NCBI RefSeq assembly: GCF_013214165.1
Contig: NZ_JABSSM010000002.1
Location: 76,584 to 140,583, forward strand
Length of the DNA: 64,000 nt
Origin: Shewanella sp.
Lineage (GTDB): Bacteria; Pseudomonadota; Gammaproteobacteria; Enterobacterales; Shewanellaceae
Reading direction: 5' to 3'
The notes below the pieces were generated by a model. It was not told the DNA's origin. It saw only the letters and a list, made by a program, of their open reading frames with translations, and ran no database searches. Below, piece after piece: positions 58,137-64,000 of this stretch (position 1 is its first letter; the number at the start of each line of letters is the position of its first letter). The position numbers and the translations under genes were made by a program.

Positions 58137-59315
58137 CTAGTAAAATGGAGCAGGATCGACATCCAGACTTCTTGGGGAAACACCACGCTCGATATGTAGA
58201 TTTGACTTGAGTAGATCGACCATGGTCACCCTGGTATAGCGTTTAAGTTTGATGGAATAGAAACATTTAAGGATCGGATGCAGAGCATCCCTGTCCTTTG
58301 CCTCCCAGACTATGCCTATTCGGCCGTCCGATAACTCCACCAATGACCCCACAGGATACACACCCACACAGCGGATAAAGTCGTAAACCAATTTCTCATC
58401 CAGATGAAATGGGGTCAGGCTAAGGAGAATTTTAAAGGCGGCTGCTGGGCTCATAGCCTCCTTGTAACATCGGGTTGCAGTCAGAGCGTCAAAGATATCC
58501 ACGATACAGCTCATGCGCCCATGCAGGGGGATTTCATCTCCCTTAAGACCTCGAGGATAACCACTACCATCGAGCTTCTCATGATGCATCAGACAAATAT
58601 CTTTACTGAGATCAGACAAGCCCTTGGTCTCGGCCATAATATCGATGGCAAATACCTGATGCTGTTTTATGTGTTCGAACTCTTGAGGAGTTAATTTCCC
58701 TGGCTTGTGCAGCACCATATTATCGACCTTAATCTTACCGATATCATGTAAGATCCCACCCACGGCCATCTGCCTGAGGATCTCTTTATCCAGCTTCAGG
58801 TATTTACCGAAGGTAATAAGCAGAAATGCGACGTTGACCGAGTGCTCTAACAGATAGGCATCTTTAGTTCTCAGGGCCGATACACACTTGAGAGCATCAT
58901 CGTCAAGCAGTGCAGATTCGATCATATTGTCGGCCAGGGCTTCAAATGGCTCGACCTCGATGGCTTTGCCCTCGAAGACTTCTGACAACACCTTCTTGAC
59001 CAGATCTTTCGCCTCGACGATCAATTTCCTGGCCTCTTGTTGTGACTTATCTCTGCTTGGCGTATTTTTCTTAACTACGGGCTTAGGTGAGATGGCGCGC
59101 TTGAGTCCACAGCTATCGGCCGAGCGTTCGATATCTATCCACACATATTCGATGCCACTTTGCTTCAGTTTAACAATCGTATTTCGATTACGGATCCGTC
59201 CTGCATTGGCAATGCTGAGCAGATCTTTCTGATCAATGGCCGACACAAACATACCTACGCCCAATTTAGACACAGGAAATTTAATCAATGCTTTAGAATC
59301 CGTCAAACCGTCCAT
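58137..59315 (-). CDS. HD-GYP-domain cyclic-di-GMP phosphodiesterase
   Basis: A 392-aa signalling enzyme that hydrolyses cyclic di-GMP. An N-terminal DUF3391-type domain (about 10-130: VSKLGVGMFVSAID) precedes the HD-GYP domain: HSVNVAFLL, catalytic HDIGKIKVDN, and HHEKLDGSGYPRGLKGDEIP, all intact. No membrane segment or receiver is present, so the input signal is unclear. It is divergent from menF with a gap of about 430 bp. Confidence 0.9.
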   Translation of the reverse strand: MDGLTDSKALIKFPVSKLGVGMFVSAIDQKDLLSIANAGRIRNRNTIVKLKQSGIEYVWIDIERSADSCGLKRAISPKPVVKKNTPSRDKSQQEARKLIVEAKDLVKKVLSEVFEGKAIEVEPFEALADNMIESALLDDDALKCVSALRTKDAYLLEHSVNVAFLLITFGKYLKLDKEILRQMAVGGILHDIGKIKVDNMVLHKPGKLTPQEFEHIKQHQVFAIDIMAETKGLSDLSKDICLMHHEKLDGSGYPRGLKGDEIPLHGRMSCIVDIFDALTATRCYKEAMSPAAAFKILLSLTPFHLDEKLVYDFIRCVGVYPVGSLVELSDGRIGIVWEAKDRDALHPILKCFYSIKLKRYTRVTMVDLLKSNLHIERGVSPRSLDVDPAPFY

Positions 59316-59616
59316 GTACTCATATCCACCCGAATGTTCTAGGGATATAGCGCCTTTTTAAAAAACATTAGCCGCATCACCCTGATACATTTTTATATAA
59401 TTATTCAGAACGCCAGATACCTTACCGACACATATCTCGAAAAATAGTACAAAAGGGGGACATTGTATTACTAGATAAGTTAAATCACCACTTTAAAACA
59501 CCATTAACGCCATGTTCGACCAAAATCATTTGATTAACAAACATCTCATAACAGAAAGTCCTGAGATCTTGGTTGTAGAAAATTAAGCCCAAGCTCACAG
59601 CTTACAGACCTACAAC

Positions 59617-59645
59617 TTGACAGCTTTTGGCTCGCGCTTTACTTT
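59617..59645 (+). promoter_or_regulatory. Sigma70-type promoter upstream of menF
   Basis: TTGACA (59617-59622), a 17-nt spacer and TACTTT (59640-59645). The -10 overlaps the hairpin ACTTTG-TCG-CAAAGT. A palindrome TCATGT-CGTT-ACATGA (59697-59712) lies in the leader. The rest of 59316-59745 is AT-rich without a gene. Confidence 0.55.
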
Positions 59646-59745
59646 GTCGCAAAGTTTGTTATTACTAATTGTTTTCATGAGTCTTAATGGCTAAGTTCAT
59701 GTCGTTACATGACCGTTTACTGTTCTGATCTGTTTGGAGTTTTTA

Positions 59746-61104
59746 TTGGCTGCCCTATTGCTGTCACAGGCTATCTCGTCTCTTACCGATAAGCTGAAAA
59801 AATTTAATTTCCTGTCCCCTAGTGATCCCATCATTCAACTGTCCGTTAGTATCAAAGCCATACCTGTTATAGCCTGGTTATCAGCTCAACCAATTTATCC
59901 AAGGATCTATTGGAAAGGCAGAGATACCGAAGAAGAAGTCGCCGCTATTGGTAGCTGCAAAGACTTTTTTTATGCCGAGGCTGTAGACGATAACGAGCTC
60001 GCCATGGCGTACCAGCAGCAGCGCGCACTAACCAATAATCAAGACATTCGCTATTACGGCGGTGTCGCCTTCGATAGAACAACTGAGTCTTGGCCTGAAT
60101 TTGGCCGAGCCAGATTTGTTTTACCCCAAATAGAGTTAAGACGCAGTGGTACTGAATATAAATTGCTGGTCAATTTGAATTGTGAAAATCAGGATACCGA
60201 GTCGGAACGTCGACAGGCAATCGAGGGCTTAGCTAGCTTAGCCATCCCTAGACCATTACCACCGCCAAACAAAGTCAGTTTGCTAGGTCGTAATGATAGG
60301 CCGGATCACTATCATTGGACAGAATTAGTCAATAGGGTCACTCACCCGAAATTTATCCAAGGCACTCCTAAGGTGGTGTTATCTCGTCTGACTCAACTGG
60401 AAGTCAATGAAGAGGTTAATCCTTGGATGTTGCTCGCCTGCTGGCAAGGTCGAAATCCAAATAGCTTTCAATTTGGCTTTCAATTTAGTCCGGATCGTAC
60501 CTTTATCTCCTGTACACCGGAGCGCCTCTTCCGCCGCCGTCAGAGAGAGCTATTTACCGAAGCATTGGCGGGCACAACGACACGTGGGCTCAATCAAGAA
60601 GAAGATGCCTTACTCGCAAAACAGCTAATGGAAGATAGCAAGAATAGCCATGAAAACCAGTTGGTAAGACAGCATATCGTCGATGTGCTCAGCCCCTTAA
60701 GTAACTATGTCGGCGCTGAAGAAATACCTAAGGTATTTAAATTAAGTCATATTCAGCATCTGCATTGCTCCATTCGCGCCGAGTTAAAACCTGGGGTGGA
60801 TGATTTCCAACTATTACTTGCCCTGCACCCGACCCCAGCCGTGGGAGGATTACCCAAAGAAGCGGCAATGAACTTTATTCGCCAGCGAGAAGGGTATAAC
60901 AGAGGTTGGTATGCTGGCGCCTGTGGATATTTTAATAAAAATGACAGTGAATTTGCCGTCGCTATTCGCAGTGCACTGATTGAACCCGGTCGAATTAACT
61001 TGTTTGCCGGTGCAGGCATAGTGTCTGGTTCTGAGGCTGATGCGGAGTGGGTAGAGCTGGAAAATAAGCTCACCACGATACTCTCCATATTAACGGAACT
61101 CTAA
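59746..61104 (+). CDS. menF: Isochorismate synthase MenF
   Basis: Converts chorismate to isochorismate, the first step of menaquinone synthesis, in line with anaerobic respiration. The chorismate-binding domain shows SPDRTFISCTPERLFRR, EALAGTTTRG, HPTPAVGGLPKEAA and GWYAGACGYF, with FAGAGIVSGS at the end. No ATG is near the N-terminus: TTG at 59734 is in frame, but GGAG at 59736-59739 lies 6 nt before a TTG at 59746, which I prefer (about 452 aa). An entC-like siderophore role is less likely without neighbouring ent genes. Confidence 0.85.
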   Translation: MAALLLSQAISSLTDKLKKFNFLSPSDPIIQLSVSIKAIPVIAWLSAQPIYPRIYWKGRDTEEEVAAIGSCKDFFYAEAVDDNELAMAYQQQRALTNNQDIRYYGGVAFDRTTESWPEFGRARFVLPQIELRRSGTEYKLLVNLNCENQDTESERRQAIEGLASLAIPRPLPPPNKVSLLGRNDRPDHYHWTELVNRVTHPKFIQGTPKVVLSRLTQLEVNEEVNPWMLLACWQGRNPNSFQFGFQFSPDRTFISCTPERLFRRRQRELFTEALAGTTTRGLNQEEDALLAKQLMEDSKNSHENQLVRQHIVDVLSPLSNYVGAEEIPKVFKLSHIQHLHCSIRAELKPGVDDFQLLLALHPTPAVGGLPKEAAMNFIRQREGYNRGWYAGACGYFNKNDSEFAVAIRSALIEPGRINLFAGAGIVSGSEADAEWVELENKLTTILSILTEL

Positions 61105-61327
61105 ACCCTGCGACACGTTTAGATGCTAAAGCGACTATTCGTTCACTAATCTGGATTTTTTACTTGCCAGTAAACTTGACGCCTATATACTGTGCCGCCC
61201 TTACAGGGGAAGAATAATAAAAACACTCACTAAGACGCCTATGCATTGGCCACTTAATACAGTGTTACCCATAACTAGCGGGTTCCCTCACCCCGCATCA
61301 AAGCTTACGCTATAAAAAGGTCACAAG

Positions 61328-61984
61328 ATGTTCTCCTTATCGACAACGCAAATTCGTCGTGCGCTACTGCTGCTCGTCGGCTTCCACATATTGATCATAT
61401 GCGCCAGTAACTATTTAGTTCAGATGCCGTTTCAAATATTTGGCTTACATACCACCTGGGGAGCATTCAGCTTCCCATTCGTTTATCTTGCTACCGATCT
61501 GACCGTAAGAATTTTCGGTCAGAGTCATGCGAGAAAAATTATTTTTAAGGCCATGCTGCCCGCTTTAGTGATCTCTTATTTAATGGGGGTCCTGTTTCAC
61601 CAGGCTAGTTTTCAAGGGTTTGGCGCTTTAGCAGAATTCAATAGCTTTGTATTTAGGATCGCATTTGCGAGTTTTGCGGCCTATCTTGTTGGCCAATTAA
61701 TGGATATCACCGTTTTTGCCAAATTAAGAGATACTAGATCTTGGTGGCTAGCTCCTGCCGCGTCAACATTAGTCGGTAACCTGATCGATACTATCGTCTT
61801 CTTTAGCATCGCTTTTTACGCCTCCAGCGATAGGTTTATGGCTGAGAACTGGCCTGAGATTGCCAGTGTTGATTATGGTTTCAAACTTATTGTGAGCTTA
61901 TGCCTGTTCCTACCTGCATACGGCATTTTATTAAAAGTTTTAGAACGAAGAATCGTCAACATACGACCAGTGCCGAACAAATAG
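61328..61984 (+). CDS. yhhQ: Queuosine precursor transporter YhhQ (VUT family)
   Basis: A 218-aa inner-membrane protein with six helices importing the 7-deazaguanine precursors preQ0/preQ1 for tRNA queuosine. Family features: TTWGAFSFPFVYLATDLTVR, FASFAAYLVGQLMDI, and NLIDTIVFFSIAFY. AAGG precedes the ATG. It lies just before the RyhB locus. Confidence 0.9.
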   Translation: MFSLSTTQIRRALLLLVGFHILIICASNYLVQMPFQIFGLHTTWGAFSFPFVYLATDLTVRIFGQSHARKIIFKAMLPALVISYLMGVLFHQASFQGFGALAEFNSFVFRIAFASFAAYLVGQLMDITVFAKLRDTRSWWLAPAASTLVGNLIDTIVFFSIAFYASSDRFMAENWPEIASVDYGFKLIVSLCLFLPAYGILLKVLERRIVNIRPVPNK

Positions 61985-62081
61985 TAATGCAGAGATGTAA
62001 TTAATAATGTTTATTTACAGTACCTTATAATAACTCAGTATAGATGATATGACGATATTCTAATCTTTACAATAAAACAGC

Positions 62082-62110
62082 TTGCCAACCTTAATGATAA
62101 TGATTACTAT
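62082..62110 (+). promoter_or_regulatory. Promoter with overlapping Fur box, first RyhB copy
   Basis: TTGCCA (62082-62087), a 17-nt spacer and TACTAT (62105-62110). The spacer holds AATGATAATGATTA: positions 62090-62108 match 14 of 19 bases of the classical Fur box. Fur-Fe2+ binding here would block RNA polymerase. Confidence 0.75.
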
Positions 62111-62116
62111 TTGAGT

Positions 62117-62297
62117 GCGTTCCAAGGACTCACTCTACAAGGCTAAGGTAAACACTTCATCTCTGTTTTAATTGGCTCACTATTTAATTAACTTTCATCA
62201 AGAGTTAACTCAATAGAAAAGTTAAGCGAGTTTCGCATAGCACGACATTGCTCACACACTCTTATAGCCGGGATATTTTTTATCCCGGTATTTTTTT
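62117..62297 (+). ncRNA. ryhB: RyhB-type iron-regulated small RNA, first copy
   Basis: Contains the RyhB core AGCACGACATTGCTCACA (62239-62256), which in E. coli pairs with sodB and other iron-protein mRNAs, followed by the terminator CCGGGATA-TTTTT-TATCCCGG with seven T (62291-62297). The predicted start, 7 nt after the -10, gives a transcript of about 181 nt, longer than the 90-nt enteric RyhB. The 5' end GCGTTCCAAGGACTC is shared with copy 2. It would be made when iron is scarce. Confidence 0.85.
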
Positions 62298-62350
62298 GCC
62301 TTAAATGTTATTCAACTTCAGTTTATTAACTTAAAATATTAACAAAACAC

Positions 62351-62379
62351 TTGCACAACCAAATGATAATGATTACTAT
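62351..62379 (+). promoter_or_regulatory. Promoter with overlapping Fur box, second RyhB copy
   Basis: TTGCAC (62351-62356), a 17-nt spacer and TACTAT (62374-62379). AATGATAATGATTACTATTT is repeated exactly from copy 1; 13 of 19 bases match the Fur box (62359-62377). Confidence 0.75.
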
Positions 62380-62385
62380 TTGCAT

Positions 62386-62522
62386 GCGTTCCAAGGACTC
62401 GTACTTACTTATGTGATTCAGCCTATGTTTCATACCATAGGTCATAATGAAGTTGGGTTATCAAGCACGACATTGCTCACACACTCTTTATAGCCTGGAT
62501 TCTATTTTCCAGGCTTTTTTTT
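62386..62522 (+). ncRNA. RyhB-type iron-regulated small RNA, second copy
   Basis: A tandem paralogue of the first copy: the same promoter/Fur box, the same 5' GCGTTCCAAGGACTC, the same core AGCACGACATTGCTCACA (62464-62481) and the shared CACTCTT-TATAGCC, but a different middle and a different terminator stem (AGCCTGGA with TCCAGGCT, then T8). Predicted length is about 137 nt. The terminator of copy 1 separates the two transcripts. Confidence 0.85.
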
Positions 62523-62573
62523 GTCTGTTTCGCGCTAACCTCTTCGAGGTTTTGCCTAGATGCCCGACTTCAA

Positions 62574-64000
62574 TTACGTGCCATTGAAATGTAGCCCCTC
62601 ATAGGGCGTATCAGTCCGCTCCTCTTTGGCATTATGATATAAGCCTATGGTAAACAAGGTGCCCTTGCCCACAGTAGAACTTACCTCGATAGTGCCGCCA
62701 ATACGTTTGATGATGCCGTAGCTTAGAGATAGCCCTAAACCTGTACCGTCCTTGCGGGTGGTATAGAAGGGATCGAAGATTCGACCCAGCAGCTCCTGAG
62801 GTATGCCCATGCCTTCATCTTCAATCTCTATCTTGACGCCGATCGGTTCGTCCATATGAACCCAATCATAGGTCCTGATCCATATCCGTCCCTGTTCATC
62901 CATGGCATGGGCTGCATTAACCACCAGATTAATCAAAACTTGCAGCAGCTGAGGCCGGTTAACCTCGATGGGGTAACTGGCATTGAGTTCTTGATTCAAG
63001 ATAACTTCCTTCTCCTGAATCGAATGCCTCACCAACACCAACATCTCTTCGATGATAGGGGTCAGTTGATGCATCTCCAGCGGCGCATTGAACTCTCCGG
63101 GCCGACTGTACTGTAATAGGCTACGAATAATCGTACTAATACGTCCGACCTGCTGGATAACCAGATCGATCTCTTCCTCGACTATTTTTGCATTATCACC
63201 GAGTTCAGACTTAAGCAGCTCCATATTGCCTAAGATCACCGCTGTCGGATTGTTGATCTCGTGTGCTATCCCAGCGGTCAGTTCGCCTAAGGCGGTCAGC
63301 TTTTCGTTAGTAACCAGCTGCTGTCGAGTCTCATTTAATAAGACTAGGTTGTTCTGTAGCTCCTCGGTCTTCTCCTGCAGGCTACGGGTACGTTCCTCGA
63401 CTTTATCCTCTAATAGCTCTGATGCCGCCTGGATCTGCGAGTTTCTGCGCTGCAGCAGATCTAACATACGATCAAACTGTTCGGCTAGATTTGATAGCTC
63501 ATTACCCCGCTCTAAACCTAAAGAGCCGATGCGTAGATTACGCCCGGACTGGACCGCTTTAACCACATGGTGAATTCGCTCTATGGGTTGTAGCAAGCTG
63601 TAAGCGCCGCGATAGACTAAGAGTCCTGACACCAGAAGAACCAGCATCAAGATGGTCCCCAGCTCTATGATATTAAGCAGATAGTTATGAATAAACGGCG
63701 ATTCAGAAAAGCCGGTATAGATCATGCCAATGCGCTTGCCCTGAATATCCACCAATGGCGAATATGCCGAGATAAACCAATCATTAAACACGAAGGCGCG
63801 ATCGACCCAAAGCAGCCCCTGGGACAAGACTTTCTGTTTTACCTCTTCCGATACTAGGCTTCCTAGGGCGCGCCCCTCGGTTTCACCACCTTGGGGATAA
63901 ACATGTAACGGCACATTGGTACTGATACGAATATTATCGAGGAAGATGGTCACAGTGCCTATAGAGCTCTCAGGTAAGGTCCCCTGGTCATAAACCAGAT
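62574..64000 (-). CDS. Membrane sensor histidine kinase, 5' end outside the window
   Basis: At least 475 residues are visible; the frame stays open to the window edge (LVYDQGTLPESSIGTVTIFL), so the first part is missing. The visible order is: a periplasmic Cache-type sensor with NDWFISAYSPLVDIQGKRIG, a membrane helix (LLNIIELGTILMLVLLVSGL), HAMP, a coiled coil (about 165-215), a phospho-His in GIAHEINNPTAVILG, and HATPase boxes (NLVVNAAHAM, IEDEGMGIP, GTGLGLSLSYGI). The kinase type (NtrB/DctB-like HisKA) often partners a sigma54-type regulator, which would lie beyond the window. It converges with the RyhB genes. Confidence 0.88.
   Translation of the reverse strand, partial: LVYDQGTLPESSIGTVTIFLDNIRISTNVPLHVYPQGGETEGRALGSLVSEEVKQKVLSQGLLWVDRAFVFNDWFISAYSPLVDIQGKRIGMIYTGFSESPFIHNYLLNIIELGTILMLVLLVSGLLVYRGAYSLLQPIERIHHVVKAVQSGRNLRIGSLGLERGNELSNLAEQFDRMLDLLQRRNSQIQAASELLEDKVEERTRSLQEKTEELQNNLVLLNETRQQLVTNEKLTALGELTAGIAHEINNPTAVILGNMELLKSELGDNAKIVEEEIDLVIQQVGRISTIIRSLLQYSRPGEFNAPLEMHQLTPIIEEMLVLVRHSIQEKEVILNQELNASYPIEVNRPQLLQVLINLVVNAAHAMDEQGRIWIRTYDWVHMDEPIGVKIEIEDEGMGIPQELLGRIFDPFYTTRKDGTGLGLSLSYGIIKRIGGTIEVSSTVGKGTLFTIGLYHNAKEERTDTPYEGLHFNGT

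Noticed and set aside
1-64000. tRNA, rRNA, CRISPR array, prophage, integron or toxin-antitoxin locus
   Set aside because: No cloverleaf, rRNA segment, regularly spaced repeats, phage structural genes, integrase or attC-type sites were recognised on either strand.

Overview
The window looks like a chromosomal segment of a marine gammaproteobacterium, most likely Shewanella. The gene neighbourhoods support this: bioH-gntX-nfuA, envZ-ompR next to greB and tex, rsmJ and rlmJ side by side, and a RyhB locus between a queuosine-precursor transporter gene and a sensor kinase gene. Base composition is close to balanced. I see no rRNA, tRNA, CRISPR array or prophage.

Layout. 1-1.3 kb: the end of a fatty-acid/polyketide-type condensing-enzyme operon on the minus strand. 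1.5-10.3 kb: a chemotaxis operon (STAS protein, CheY, CheA, CheW, a large MCP with three tandem PAS units, CheR, CheB). 10.3-20.6 kb: polysaccharide deacetylase, DinF-type MATE pump, NfuA, a secreted M14 peptidase, GntX, BioH, a Gln-rich protein and an LTA-synthase-like sulfatase. 20.9-29.7 kb: tex, a methyltransferase and greB, divergent from ompR-envZ, followed by an MCP gene broken by a frameshift. 29.7-34.5 kb: a beta-barrel candidate and a peroxiredoxin, then an accessory patch holding a RAYT/IS200-like HUH transposase between 48-bp direct repeats and a truncated lipase between 15-bp inverted repeats. 34.5-40.2 kb: rsmJ/rlmJ, remnants of a LysR gene and a DUF4440 gene, a MATE pump, a lytic transglycosylase gene with a duplicated tail, and lemA. 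40.2-41.25 kb: a 1-kb gene-free stretch with two orphan terminators, suggesting small RNAs. 41.3-50 kb: an AbgT transporter, an RND efflux pair, and genes of DNA repair, GST and thioesterase type. 50.2-57 kb: prlC, a MITE-like element, small secreted proteins, gorA and a YeiH transporter. 57-64 kb: a tiny membrane protein, a PqiA-like protein, an HD-GYP phosphodiesterase, menF, yhhQ, two tandem RyhB-type small RNAs and a sensor kinase cut by the window edge.

How the genes work together. The chemotaxis operon is a self-contained excitation/adaptation module: its receptor ends in a W-x-x-F tether and cheR lies directly downstream. GorA, the peroxiredoxin and NfuA cover redox and Fe-S maintenance. 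The RyhB pair, each copy with its own promoter overlapped by a Fur-box-like sequence, would add post-transcriptional iron sparing.

The strongest unusual signals are the tandem RyhB genes (62.08-62.52 kb), the paired orphan terminators upstream of abgT, the transposase whose Shine-Dalgarno sequence is buried in one of two mutually exclusive hairpins, REP-like GTAGGA elements lying on gene ends, and a transglycosylase gene whose 3' end is duplicated with an in-frame amber codon in both copies.
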